Assembly: GCF_019097845.1 (NCBI RefSeq)
Contig: NZ_JAHRGM010000067.1
Coordinates: 124,001-188,000 of the forward strand
Direction: 5' to 3'
DNA length: 64,000 nt
From: Sphingobium sp. AS12
GTDB lineage: Bacteria > Pseudomonadota > Alphaproteobacteria > Sphingomonadales > Sphingomonadaceae
A model generated the notes under the pieces. That model had not been told where the DNA came from. It worked only from the letters and a program-made list of their open reading frames with translations, and did no database searches. A program made the position numbers and the translations under genes. Shown here in pieces: positions 41,490-53,800 of the stretch. How positions within the stretch are numbered: the first letter of the stretch is position 1; each line of letters begins with the position of its first letter.

Positions 41490-42272
41490 TCAATGCGCGG
41501 TCATTCCGCCGTCTATCACCAGTTCCGATCCTGTGACGAAACTGGCGGCAGGTGCGGCGAGATAGACGATGCCGTCGACAATCTCCTGCGCGGTGCCCAT
41601 CCGTCCCAGCGCATGGCCTGCCGATACCGTCGCACGCGCGGTGGCTTCGTCGGGGAAGGCGCCGGTTTCGACATAGCGGGCGTAGATGGTGTCCATCATA
41701 TGGGTGTCGATGCCGCCGGGATGCACGCTGTTGACGCGGATGGGCTGGCCGAGCGCTGCATATTCCAGCGCCGCGCATTTGCTGAACAGCCGCACCGCGC
41801 CCTTGGAGGCGCAATAGGCCGACATGAAAGGCGCGCCCGCCAGCCCGCCGACCGAGGACAGGTTGATGATCGACGATCCGCCCCGCCGATCGGCACCACT
41901 GCGGCCGAGCAGGTCGGCCATGGCGCGAGTGCCCAGAAATATCCCCTCGACATTGATGCTCATACATTTGCGGAATGTCGCCAAGCTGGTTTCGGCAATC
42001 GTATCGGTCACCGAAATCCCGGCATTATTCACCAATATGTCGAGCCGCCCATAGCTTGCCGCGATATGCTCTGCCAGCGCGGCCCAGCCCGCTTCGTCGG
42101 TCACGTCGAGCGGTCGATAGTCCGCTGCGCCCGCTACCGACGCGCTGGCCGCCATGTCGGTCGCGATCACGGTTGCCCCGGCCTCGGCCAGCGCCCGGAC
42201 GGTCGCGCCGCCGATCCCGCCACCGGCCCCGGTTACCAGCGCCACCGCACCGCTCAGATCAAAACTGCTCAT
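41490..42272 (-). CDS. SDR family oxidoreductase
   Basis: A 260-residue classical SDR: TGAGGGIGGATVRALAEAG, NNAGISVTDT, SSVGGLAG, YCASKGAVRLFSK and the end FVTGSELVIDGGMTAH. Its ATG overlaps the stop of the SDR upstream by four bases (ATGA), so the two are a translationally coupled pair of paralogues. An Asp after beta strand two (ATDMAA) suggests NAD(H). They probably act on successive or stereoisomeric alcohols of one pathway. Confidence 0.9.
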   Translation of the reverse strand: MSSFDLSGAVALVTGAGGGIGGATVRALAEAGATVIATDMAASASVAGAADYRPLDVTDEAGWAALAEHIAASYGRLDILVNNAGISVTDTIAETSLATFRKCMSINVEGIFLGTRAMADLLGRSGADRRGGSSIINLSSVGGLAGAPFMSAYCASKGAVRLFSKCAALEYAALGQPIRVNSVHPGGIDTHMMDTIYARYVETGAFPDEATARATVSAGHALGRMGTAQEIVDGIVYLAAPAASFVTGSELVIDGGMTAH

Positions 42273-43072
42273 CGCGCCGTCCACCCTCCGTCCACCACGA
42301 CCTCGCTGCCGGTCATATAGCTGGCGTCGTCGCTCGCCAGAAACGCAACCACCTTGCCGATCTCAATGGGTCGGGCCAGCCGCTTGATCGGTGTCGTCTG
42401 TGCCATCTGGTCGATCAGGTCGTCCGCCGTTAACGTCCCGTCACGCGCGGCCCATCGCTCCATCCCCTGTCGCAGCAGCGGCGTATCAACAAAGCCGGGA
42501 TGCACGCTGTTGACGCGGATCGGGACGCCCGCATCGGCAAATTCCAGCGCATTGGACTTGCTGAACAGCCGCACCGCGCCCTTGGACGCATTATAGGCCG
42601 ACACGTCCCCCATGCCGACCAGCCCCATGATCGAGCTGATATTGATGATGCTAGAGCCATAGGGGGTCGTCGCCCCGCTTTGCGCCAGCAGCGGCTGGAA
42701 CGTCTTGGTGCCCAGGAACACCGTGTCCATGTTCAGCGTCATCAGCCGCCGCCAGGTCGCCAGTTCCAGATCCTGCACCTTGCCGGTCAGGTCCGCGCCT
42801 ACATTATTGATCAATATGTCGAGCCGCCCGTGCGCCGCCACCACCCGTTCGCGCGCGGCCTGCCATGCCTCCTCCAGCGTGGCGTCCAGCCGGATATAGG
42901 AGCAGCCCGGCATCGCAGCGATCGCGCTGGCGACCGCCTCGCTGTCCTCCGCATCCAGATCGGTGATGATCGTCGCTGCGCCATCGGTGGCCAGACATTC
43001 CGCGATCGCCCGCCCGATGCCCCGCAGCGCGCCAGATACCAGGGCTACTCGTCCGTCCAGCCGTCCCGCCAT
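42269..43072 (-). CDS. SDR family oxidoreductase
   Basis: A 267-residue SDR with SGALRGIGRAIAECLATDG, NNVGADLTGK (NNVG instead of NNAG), ISSIMGLVG, YNASKGAVRLFSKSN and the end YMTGSEVVVDGGWTAR. ATG 43072 is preferred over the one at 43078 because the GAAAGGA site then lies six bases upstream. First gene of the coupled SDR pair. The segment RLARPIEIGKVVAFLASDDA is typical of dehydrogenases of dihydrodiols and hydroxysteroids, but that does not fix the substrate. Confidence 0.9.
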   Translation of the reverse strand: MAGRLDGRVALVSGALRGIGRAIAECLATDGAATIITDLDAEDSEAVASAIAAMPGCSYIRLDATLEEAWQAARERVVAAHGRLDILINNVGADLTGKVQDLELATWRRLMTLNMDTVFLGTKTFQPLLAQSGATTPYGSSIINISSIMGLVGMGDVSAYNASKGAVRLFSKSNALEFADAGVPIRVNSVHPGFVDTPLLRQGMERWAARDGTLTADDLIDQMAQTTPIKRLARPIEIGKVVAFLASDDASYMTGSEVVVDGGWTAR

Positions 43073-43224
43073 GAGCATTCCTTTCCCGTCAGACCCGCAC
43101 AGGGCCATCCTGTTCTTGTTGATCGACTTGTCGGCTTACTGGCCCTTCGCTTCACCTGCCGCTTTTTACAGGTTCGCCGACATTCCCAAGCGCGCATCTA
43201 GGCTGGAACAGGAGAGTGATTGCC

Positions 43225-43644
43225 ATGGACTCGCACCGCTATGCCGCCATCCGCGCGATGGTCGAAAATCTCTATGCCCTGACGGCTGCGGGCCGCTGGG
43301 ACGAGGCGGAGGCGATGATGACCGACGATTTCCGCATCCTGGAGGCTGACAGCCTGCCCTATGCCGGGGAATATCTGGGCAAGGGCGCACTGCGCGACCT
43401 TTATACCAAGGTGTTTGCCTTCTGGGAGGATGCGTCGCTCGAAACCAGCGATATCACCGTGTCGGAGGATCATGCGATCGTGATGCTGACGGTTCATGCC
43501 ACCTCCCGCCACAATGGCCAGCGGCTGGCCATGCCGCTGTGCGAGGTATTTCATCTGCGCGACGACAAGTTCAGTGGCATCACCCCCTATTATTTCGATA
43601 CAGCATCGATCGCGCGGGCGACCGGCACGCTGATGGCGGATTGA
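43225..43644 (+). CDS. SnoaL-like/NTF2-fold protein
   Basis: A 139-residue protein of the SnoaL/ketosteroid-isomerase-like fold: YAAIRAMVENLYALTAAGRW, DEAEAMMTDDFRILEADSLP, YAGEYLGKGALRDLYTKVF, then beta strands ending KFSGITPYYFDTASI. It resembles the NTF2 proteins in which the pocket binds small cyclic molecules. AGGAGAG precedes ATG 43225. It is divergent from the SDR pair and nine bases before another SDR, with which it must be cotranscribed. Different from the SnoaL gene at 40.8 kb and not a recent duplicate. Confidence 0.82.
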   Translation: MDSHRYAAIRAMVENLYALTAAGRWDEAEAMMTDDFRILEADSLPYAGEYLGKGALRDLYTKVFAFWEDASLETSDITVSEDHAIVMLTVHATSRHNGQRLAMPLCEVFHLRDDKFSGITPYYFDTASIARATGTLMAD

Positions 43645-43653
43645 GGACAGGAT

Positions 43654-44433
43654 ATGGCTGATCTTTCGGGCAAGGTGGCGATCGTCACCGGCGGCACATC
43701 GGGCATAGGCCGCGCGACCGTTCAGCGGCTGGTGCGGGATGGGGCGCAGGTCGTGTTCACCGGATCAAATGAAGATGCGGCACAGACCCTGTGTGTTCAG
43801 ACCGGCGCGCGCTTTGTCAAGGCGCGGGTGCAGGATGAGGGCGACTGGGACAAGGTCGCCGCCTTCATCAGCGACGAATTTGGCCGCCTCGACATCGCCT
43901 TTGCCAATGCGGGGACCGAAAGCGGCGACGGCAGCGTGGAATCGATCAGCATGGATGGCTGGACCGGGATCATCGCCGTCAACCAGACCGGGGTGATGCT
44001 GACCGCCCGGACGGCGCTGCATCTGATGCGCGCCAATCCGGGCGGGCCGTGCGGGTCGATCATCATCAATTCGTCCATGTCGGCGCATAAGGTGATGGGC
44101 AATTATATGGCCTATTCTGTGACCAAGGCCGCCGTGCTGGCCATGGCCAAGTCGATCGCCATCCATTGCGCCACCGAAAAACTGCCGATCCGCTGCAACG
44201 CCATCCTGCCCGGCGTGGTGGAGACGGAGATGATCAGTGCCATCATCGCCAAGTCCGCGTCGCCCGAAGGCGCGCGCGCGGCCTACAACAGCATGTCGCC
44301 GATGGGCCGTATGGGCACCGTCGAGGATATTGCCGCCCTGGTCGCCTTCCTTGCTTCCGACGAGGCCGGTTTCATCTCCGGCGCGGAATATGCCATTGAC
44401 GGGGCATCGACGGCCGGGATGACCGGGGTGTGA
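43654..44433 (+). CDS. SDR family oxidoreductase
   Basis: A 259-residue classical SDR: VTGGTSGIGRATVQRLVRDG, FANAGTESGDG, NSSMSAHKVMGNY, YSVTKAAVLAMAKS and the end GAEYAIDGASTAGMTGV. It follows the SnoaL gene by nine bases. Fifth SDR of the locus and the last catabolic gene; the 397-base gap after it separates the locus from the giant surface-protein gene. Confidence 0.9.
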   Translation: MADLSGKVAIVTGGTSGIGRATVQRLVRDGAQVVFTGSNEDAAQTLCVQTGARFVKARVQDEGDWDKVAAFISDEFGRLDIAFANAGTESGDGSVESISMDGWTGIIAVNQTGVMLTARTALHLMRANPGGPCGSIIINSSMSAHKVMGNYMAYSVTKAAVLAMAKSIAIHCATEKLPIRCNAILPGVVETEMISAIIAKSASPEGARAAYNSMSPMGRMGTVEDIAALVAFLASDEAGFISGAEYAIDGASTAGMTGV

Positions 44434-44752
44434 TCTAGCCTGCTGTGCAGGCGAAGATTGCCCGACCGAAAAACCGACATCCGATGGTTCTGGCCAGCCG
44501 GCTTGCTCGCTGTGCGCCGCGACGGAAGCTGGTAATCAGCTTGCGATAAGTTGCAAGGTTTGACAGAGTGGTTAGGTTGATTCGAAGATAAGCATACCGC
44601 GACAATTTGCGGTCAGGTTTTCACGAAAAATGTTGAGAATAAGCGGGTCGCGTCGCTCACGTTCTGGTTACCCCGGCATCAATTAGCCGGTGTGACAGGA
44701 ACGGTCGTCCGCGTTGCCGGTTCCGCTGTTCGACGGTCCAACCGGTTCAACG

Positions 44753-44790
44753 GAGGGTGTGTTTCACCCTCTTGTCCCAAAGCAGGACAA
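44753..44790 (+). promoter_or_regulatory. two back-to-back hairpins in the leader of the giant gene
   Basis: GAGGGTG (44753-44759) pairs with CACCCTC (44765-44771), and directly after it TTGTCC (44772-44777) pairs with GGACAA (44785-44790). Stems are 7 and 6 bp with loops of five and seven bases, no base between them. No T-run follows, so they are not a simple terminator; they could control translation or transcript stability. Confidence 0.45.
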
Positions 44791-44820
44791 CAGACGATTA
44801 TTTCAGTCTGGATGCCGTTT

Positions 44821-44828
44821 GGGGGGGG
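44821..44828 (+). other. G8 homopolymer just before the giant-gene start
   Basis: Eight consecutive G end two bases before the ATG at 44831. The tract may act as an unusual ribosome site. It is also a slippage-prone tract: an ATG at 44812 reads through it in another frame and would come into the giant frame if one G were lost. Confidence 0.5.
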
Positions 44829-44830
44829 CT

Positions 44831-47800
44831 ATGGAGCAGGACGTAAAGGCATTTCGCAAGTTGGGCGACTTGCTGGCCCTCGGACGGCGCTCCTTGGATC
44901 GGTTGCCAGGGGACTGGCGTCTGCGTCGCCGGGCCGCGCTGCGCAATTCCTCCAGTCTGGCAAACCGGCTCCATTTCGAAGCGGTAGAGCCGCGCCTGCT
45001 GCTGGCGGCGGATGTGCCGCCGATCACCGGCACCATCGAAGTGCCGGGTGAAACTGATCGCTTCGCATTCACCCTGACCGAACCCAAAAAGGTGGTGTTC
45101 GATTCCCTCACCGCCACCAACAATATGTTCTGGGCGCTGGCCGACCAAAAGGGCAGCATTGTTTCGAACCGCAATCTGGCCCAGTCGGATTCCTACGATT
45201 TTTCGGGCGGCAACATCCTGGATCTGCAAGCGGGTGAATATACGCTCAGCATTGATGGCCGGGCCGACGCGACCGGCAATTATGCATTCCGCCTGCTTGA
45301 TATAGCCAATGCCGATGTCTTTACGCCTGGTGATGTCGTTAACGGTCTGCACAAGGCGAACGAAACCGCGCTCTACAAGTTCGACGCACTGGCCGGGGAC
45401 AGTTTCTTCTTCGATGCGCATAGCTATCCAGCTGAATCGACAGCCTGGCGGCTGATCGGCCCGGACGGTGAATATGTCACCGGGCCAAACGGGTTCGACG
45501 ATTCCGGTGCCTATCTGCTAAGCCGCAGCGGTACGTACATGATGGAGATTGAAGGCCGGGTGTATAATTCGGCCACGGCCGACATCAGCTATTCCTTCAC
45601 GTTCGGCAAGATTACGCAGACCAGCGCTGCCCTGACGATCAACGAGCGGGTGCAAGGTCGCCTCGCGACCGCAGGCAGCAGCACGGTGTTCGATTTCGAC
45701 CTCGCCAGTGACAGCAAGCTGTTGTTCGACAATCTCATCCGCCGCGACAGCCTCAAATGGTCGCTAAGCGGACCGCGCGGTCAGGTGATCAACAACCGGA
45801 ATTTCAACAGTTCGGATTCCTTCAACGGCGATCCGCTGCTCAATCTTGTCGCGGGACAATATAAGCTGACGGTGTTCGCCGATGGCGATGCAACGGGCGA
45901 CTTCGCCTTCCGCCTGCTCGATTTTTCGACGACGGCCACCGCGATCAGCGCAGGGGACAGTTTTGGCGCGACGATCGAGGATGGTGGCGCGCTGGCCAAT
46001 ATTGCGCACCCTGCAGGCGCGCCGCTCGACTATTCCGCGCAGGGCGGGACGATCAACCGCAGTTGGGATGTCGCCACGCTCGGCGAGCTTGAAGTCGCGA
46101 ACGATGCGGCACTCAATCCGGCTGCGATCACGGTCGAGGCATGGGTCAACGCACGCAGCGGCGGCGGCTTCTATCAGGGCATCGTCAGCAAGATAAACGA
46201 TACCGGATGGAGCAACGGCTACGGGCTAGTGCGTGTGGGGGGCAATGTCCGCTTCTTCGTCAACAATTGGAGCGATGGCTTTGTCGAGGCACCGCTCGCA
46301 ACGGATCAATGGAAGCATGTTGCCGGTGCCTATGACGGTACGACCTTGCGGCTTTATGTCGATGGCGCACTGGTTGCTGAAAAGGCCTATGACGCCGCGA
46401 TCAACCACAGCGGCAATGCGCTCAATATCGGTGCGGCACCGACCGGCAATTATCAATTTGACGGGCAGGTGGACGATGTCCGCCTATGGGGCATGGCGCG
46501 CAGCGCGGCCGACATCGCCAGCGGATATCAGCGCCCGCTGACGGGCAGCGAGAGCGGGCTGGCGGGCTATTGGCGCTTTGATGAGGCGACCGGTCAGACC
46601 GCCGCTGGTCTCGCGCCGGGCGCGCTGGCCGCCAGCGGCGTTCTGCGGCGCGGGACCGAGACAAAGCTGTTCCGGTTCGACGGGGTGAAGGATGATCATT
46701 ATTTCTTCAACCTGCTCAGTGCCAGCAACAGCCAGTATATACGGGTCTATCGCCCCGATGGCACGCTGCTGCTCAACGGTTCTGGACTGGGCGATATCGA
46801 TCTTGGGGAACTGCCCGAAACGGGCGAATATCTGATTGCCATCGAAGGCTATCTCTACAATCAGGGCAGCGCGGCATTTACCGCAGAACTGCTCAAGGTT
46901 TCGGACGATGCGGCCATACTGATGCTGAACGCGCTGACCAGCGGGCGGATCGATGCCGGAGAAGCCGATCGCTTCACATTCACGCTGAGCGAAGCGACCA
47001 AGCTGGCCTTTGACTCGCTGACGGCAAATTCCGCGCTGAGTTGGTCGCTGACGGGGCCGTTTGGCGCAGAAATCACCAATCGCAATTTTTACTATTCCGA
47101 TTCAGCCGAGATCGACACCAGTAGCAGTCAATTGCTCAACCTTGCGCAGGGCGAATATACGCTGACGGTCGACGGTGCCGGGGATATTGCTGCCGATTAT
47201 CAGTTCCGCCTGCTCAGCCTTGCAAGCGCAACTGCGCTGACCCTGGACGCAGAAACCACCGGCAGGCTGGAGCCGGGCAACGAGACTGATATGTTCGCGT
47301 TCACGGGGCAAGAAGGCGATGCGATCTCGGTCGAGCGGATTTCGAGTACGAATGTCAATGCGTTCTGGCGGCTCTATGATCCGCTGGGCCGTCTCGTCAC
47401 ATCCGCGCGCCAGTTCAATGACTCGGTGCCGCTTACGCTCGACTATGACGGAACCTATGTTCTGCTGCTCGAAGGGCGGGTCTGGGAAGGAGAACCGGTC
47501 GACTATGCGCTCAAGGTCAGCCGCACCGGCAACACGGCGCCGCCTGACAGGGGCACAGGCACCGCGTTCACCCTGGGCGCTGCGGTTAGCGAAACGCTGA
47601 GCGCCGCAGACGAAATCGATCTCCACAGCTTTACGATAACGGCACCCACCAGGGTCTATTTCGACAGTCTGATGCCCGACACGGGCAAGACTTGGGCGCT
47701 GTTCGGCCCATCCGGGCGTATCACGCCGGATCGCGCCTTCTATTACACTGACAGTTTCGAGAATTACGCAAATACGTTTATCGACCTGACCCAGCCGGGC

Positions 47801-50800
47801 GACTATCAGATCCGCGTACAGGGCAGCACTGGCGCCTACAGCTTCCGCCTGCTTGATTTCGAAAGTGCGACGCCCGTCGCGGCGGATGGCAGCGTCACGT
47901 CCTCCACACTCACGCCCGTGCGCGAGTCTGACATTTTCAGTTTTACCGCGAGCGCTGGCGAGAAGATCGTCCTCGACGTGCGCGATTATCCCAATAGCGC
48001 GAGCTGGCGCATCTTTTCGAGTAACGGGCGTCAATTGTTCGGTCCCGCCGGGTTTGATTTTCACGAACTCACCATGCCCGCTTCGGACACTTATTATTTT
48101 GTCGTGGAGGGGCGTGTCTGGGATAGCGGCGCGTCCGATAATTACGCCTTCATCCTCAATCGCCCGGCCGATCCCGCGCCGATCGATCTGACGCTCAATG
48201 ACATCGTTGAAGGCACCATCGCCAAGACCGGCGATGTCCAGCGCTATCGCTTCACGGTCGATACGCAGAAGCTCGTGATTTTCGACAATTACAGCGCAGA
48301 GGTCTATCTTGAATGGGCGTTGACCGGCTCGCAGACCTCGGTTGGCAACCGCTTCTATTATTCGGACAGCTACGAACAGCAGAACCGCACCCCGATGCTG
48401 CTGGAGGCGGGCGATTATGAATTGGTGGTCCGGGGATCACAGCAGGTGGAAACCGGCGGGCGTACGCTGGGCGACTATAAATTCCGCCTGCTCGATGCCG
48501 CCGCCGGGACATTGCTCGCGGTCGATGGTTCCAGCACGTCCGGCACGCTCGATCCGGGTCGGGAGACCGATGTCTATCGCTTCACGGCGACCGCTGGCGA
48601 GAAGATATTTTTCGACGGTATTCAGGGGGCTGGCAATGGATCGGTCAAAATCCTCGATGCCTTCGGTCAGGTCGTTTACGGCCCTACCGACTTCCGCGAT
48701 TCCGCCATCACCATGCCGCGCGCCGGCACCTATACGCTGCTGGTAGAAGGGCGTCCCTGGGACAATACAGCCACAATAAATTATCAGTTCGCGCTGTCGC
48801 GGATCGAGGCGGACCCGGCCCCCATTGCGCTCAATTTTGGTGAGCGGACCACGGCGACGATTGCCAAACCGACCCAGAAGCAGCGTTATACGTTCACGCT
48901 CACCGCGCCAAAATCCTTCTATTTCGACAGTTTTACGCCAGACACAGAGATGTTCTGGACCATCTCAAGCGCCGGGCTGAACCTTGTCAGCAGCAATTTC
49001 TACAGCACCGACTCCTATGAAAACAGTGCTGACCGTATCTTCACGCTTCCCGCTGGCGAGTATAGCCTCGACATCTCCGGCAACGCCGGGAAGACAGGCA
49101 GTGCCGAGTTTCTCCTGATCGACACGGCATCCGCGACCGCGCTTAGCTTTGGTCAGCCGGTTCGCTCCGACCTTACGCCGTTGCGCGAAACCGATGTTTA
49201 CAGTTTCGAGGGGACGGCGGGCGAGACGATATTCTACCAGAATCTGCAAAGCCAGCCGAACGCCTCGTTGCGGATTATCGATCCCGATGGCCTTCAGTTC
49301 GTCGGCCCGACGAACATGGACAATCGCGAGATCGTTCTGCCCAAGACAGGGCGCTATCTCATCCTTCTGGAAGGACGGGTGTGGGATGCCAGCGCTAGTC
49401 AGAGCTATGGCTTTACCCTGCAAAAGCCGACCAATCCCACCCAGACCATCGTCATCGACGGCACGACCAATGCGGCGCTGACGCGACCGGGCAAGATCGG
49501 CAACGCCCTTTCATTTTCCGCCCACGAGCAGATCCAGATCGTCGATTCCGCGCTCGACCTGCGGCAGGATGTGACAGTCGAATTCTGGATCAATCCCGAT
49601 CGGCAGGCCGACACATGGTCGCCGATCGTTTACAAGGCCGATGATGCGGGGCAGCGCGGCTATTCCGTGTGGTTCAACGCCAATGGCCTGATCCATTTTT
49701 CGAGTATGCGCGGTACGTCGAACGACACGCTGGAGACAGCGAGCGGCGCGGTTCCCTATGGCGAGTGGAGTCATGTCGCCGCGGTGCTGGAGCGCAGCTC
49801 CGGCACGATGAAAATCTACATCAACGGTGTGCTGGCAGCCTCCCGATCGGTCAGCACGGCGCCGTCAAACGGTTCGCCTACCACGCCTTTGATGATCAGC
49901 GGCACCAGCGAATATAATGAGGCCTATCGCAAGTTCGAGGGCGGGCTGGACGAGGTGCGCGTCTGGAGCAGCGGTCGCACGGAGGCCCAGATCGCCGCGA
50001 ACATGAATGCGGGCGCGCCGACCGACACCACTGGCCTGGCGTTGCGACTGGGTCTGGACGCGGTGACATCGGGTGCCGTGACAAGCAGCGTCACCGGCGC
50101 AACCATCCCGGTTTTGCGCGACCTTGAAAACGTCAAGGGCGTGGTCGAAGGACGCCTCAACACGCCGGGCGACAAGCGGACCTATACCTTCACCGTCGCG
50201 GAACGCACGATGATGGTGTTCGACAGTCTGCATGACAATGATCAGATGGTCGTTTCCGTCACCGGGCCGGGCGGTTTTTCGATATCGAACAATCTGCGCA
50301 ATGGTGACAGTTACGAACTGGGCGGGAGCAACCCGGTTTTCACGGTCGAGCCGGGCACCTACACAATATTGGTCGATGGCACGGGTGCTGCCACCGGAGC
50401 CTTCGCCTTCCGCCTGCTCAACTTGTCGGCCGCGCCGCTGGTGCCGTTCGATACCGCGATTTCGCAGACGGCAAGCGGTTCCTCGGAAAGCTACGCCTAT
50501 CGGCTGAACGTCGATCCGGGCGACAATCTGCTGTTCGACGTTCAGCAGGTGACCAATTCGAGCAACAGGGTATCGTACCGGCTTATCGATCCTTATGGCC
50601 GCCAGATTTTCGGTCCGGGCGACTTTGCGTCACGGGAAAGTGGGGCACTGGCGATCGGCGGAATTTACACGCTGATCGTCGAACCGCGCGTCTGGCGTGA
50701 ATGGCCGGTAGATTTCCGCTTCGCTGCCTACAAGGTTGCGTCCACCCCGCCGGTGGCGATCACGCTCGATGGCCCCAATCCCCAGGCACCTCAGATTCAG

Positions 50801-53800
50801 CCCGGCAAGAGCGGCAATGCGCTCACCCTGCGCGGGGTCGATTATGTCGAAGTGCCAAGCAGTGCGGAGGTATCGCCAAGCCGCAATCTGACGGTCGAAG
50901 GATGGTTCAAGCTCGATCGGTTCACCAACAGCTGGACGTCGCTGGTCGCCAAATCGACCCATAGCACATCGCCCTACCGGATTGCGGTGAACGCCAACGG
51001 GTCCGTCTGGGCGGCGGTGCGCGATGCGTCCGGGGTACAGTCGATCCAGACCGGCGGCGGACTGATCGCCGCGGGTGAATGGGCGCATATCGCGCTGGTG
51101 GCCGACCGTGACGGCGGGGCGATGAAAATCCTCGTGAACGGGGTGGAGCAGGCATCGGGAACGATCAGGATCGGCAATAATGCCGATGCGGGCGAGCCGT
51201 TGCTGATCGGCCAGTATGAGGAGGTCGAGACCAGTTACGGCCAGTGGGAAGGCGCAGTCGACAGCTTCCGCATCTGGGACATTGCGCGCAGCGAGGCTGA
51301 TGTTGCTGCCGGGATGGCCAGTCCGCCGACGACGGGGACCAGCGGTCTCCTCTATGCGCTCGATTTTGAGAGTACAGCATTGAGCGGTGGCGCCCTGCTG
51401 CGCACTACCAACCCAAATGGTGTTTCGGGTCGCATCGCGCAGCCGGGCGAAAGCGATATCTACAGTTTCAGCCTGACGGCCGAAACGCTGGTCATGCTCG
51501 ACAGCCTGACAAATTCGGGCGACATCAACTGGACGCTGACCGGCCCGCAAGGGGAGGTTGTGAGTGCCCGGCGCTTTAGCGACACGGATTCCGCCGATTT
51601 CACGGCGTCGCCGGTCCTGCGACTGGGTGCGGGGGATTATGAGCTGAAGATCGACGCGGTCGGCAGCGTGACTGGCAATTATAACTTCCGCCTGCGTGAC
51701 CTGTCCCTCGGCACGCCACTGACGCTGGGTTCGCCGGTTTCGGGAACGCTGACACCCACGAGCGAGACGGACATTTATCGCTTCGCTGCCAATGCGGGGG
51801 AGACGTTCTTCTTCGACGGCGGCACCGTTCATAACGACATGCGGTGGCGGCTGATCGATCCGTTCGGCAATGAAGTATTCGGCCCCAATACGGTCGGCAA
51901 CATTGACGGGCTGGAACTTCCCATAAGCGGCGTCTATTCGCTGCTGATCGAGGGACGGGCCTATACCGCGACCGTCGCCGACTATCAGTTTGGCGTCTAT
52001 CCCATCACTACGCAGGATGCGGCGCTGACCATCGGGTCGCGTGTGGACGGGTCGATCGGCGCGGTGGGAGAAAGCGACGCCTACAGGTTCACGCTCGGTG
52101 CGGCCAGCAAGCTGGTGTTCGATGCGCTGACGACAGCGACCATATTCAACTGGACGTTGCGTGGTCCCGATGGTGTCGAGGTCGCCAGCCGAAATGTGCA
52201 TGATTCCGACGGCTATGATTTTGGCGGCAATCCAGTCCTGAGCCTCGGCGCGGGCAGCTATACGCTGACGATCGACGCGACAGCGGAAAATACCGGCGAT
52301 TATAGTTTCCGCCTGCTGGACATCGCTTCTGCTGAGGAATTGGTGCCGGATGGCACATTCAATCGCACAATCGCTCAAAATGGTCAGGAAACGGACATGT
52401 TCCGTTTCACCGCGACGACCGGTATGCGCTTTGGCTTCGATGTGGTCAGCAATTCGTCCAGCAACAATAGCTGGCGTCTGATCGACCCGCTGGGGCAGGT
52501 GATTTTCGGCCCTGTTGGCCTTGGCGATACCGATCTGATGACAGCGGCGATGGCCGGCACCTACACCTTGCTGGTGGAAGGGCGGCGGTCCGCGACCACG
52601 GATGGCAGCTACAGCTTCATCTATAACGAGCCGACCATCCTGCCTGCCGGTGGCCAGACCAGTCAGAATTTCGACGTAGCGGGCCTGCCCTATATATTGG
52701 GCAATCATCGCGGGACCGCCGCACAAATACTGTCCGATGGCGGGGATAACGTCATCAGGCTGACCGATTCCCTGCAAGTGAATAGCCAGAATTCGATAGC
52801 CTTCTCCGCCACTGGCAGCGGGCGGCAGGATGTCGTCGATCTCGGTTTCGATTTCCGCCTTACCCGCCGCGCTGGTCAGACGGAAGACGCAGACGGCTTT
52901 GGCCTGCTCTATCTGCCGGTCAGCCAATATGGTAATGGCGGGCCGGGAATGCTGGTGACGCCGGAGGCCAATCTAGCCGGTGCGCTGGGCATCGGTTTCG
53001 ACACGCTGAGCAATGGCGAAGTCAACGCCAATCATATTTCCATCCATTATAATGGCGTCAAGCTGACCGATATCGCCAATCCCGGCCTGACGCTGGCGAG
53101 CGGCAACTGGGCGCGTGCGCGGGTAATTGTGGAGCGGACCGATGGCGGATCGCTGGTCACGATCGAACTCACGCCGGAGGGTGGCGCGACCATCGCTGCC
53201 GTCACCGACTTCTTCGTGGCGGGCATGGAATTGGAGGCTGGGCGTCTGGTGCTGGGCGCCAGTCAGGGCGGCGCGACAGCCGATCAGGATTTCGACAATT
53301 TCGCCATTGCTATGACCGCCGCGGCGCAGCCGATGACGGCACTGACGCTCAACGATGCAGTCAGTGGTTCGATTGCTGCGGCTGGCGCGGTGCAGCGCTA
53401 CGAATTTACCCTGACGGAAGAAACGGCAGTCGTTTTCGATGCGCTGACCAATAATAGCGTGCTGCGCTGGGAGATTAGCGGCCCGACCCAGACGCCCGCC
53501 CCGCGCAGTTTCAACAGCACAGATTCTGCGGAATTTTCCGGCAATCCGGTCATGACGCTCGCGCCCGGCACGTATCGCGTCGCCATTTCCGCCACCGGGG
53601 CGAATACCGGCAGCTTTTCATTCCGCCTGGCTTCGCTGGCGGACGGGACAGCCATCAACCTGAACGAAACGCAGGACCTCACCCTCACGCCCGGCAATCT
53701 GACGGAAATATACCGGTTCGATGCTACCGCCGGACAGGCGCTGTTTTTCGACCTGCTGAGCGGATCGAACGATCCCTTCTGGCGGCTGATCGACCCGGCT

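Larger units (their letters stand above)
44434..44830 (+). other. non-coding leader/promoter region of the giant gene
   Basis: A 397-base interval without a convincing gene, more AT-rich in its middle. A TTGACA at 44560-44565 could be a -35 box, with a weak AAGATA-like -10 at about 44585-44590 (spacing too long to be good). A CCGGC/GCCGG hairpin (44673-44690), the tandem hairpins at 44753-44790 and a G8 tract lie in what would be a leader of about 240 bases. Confidence 0.5.
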
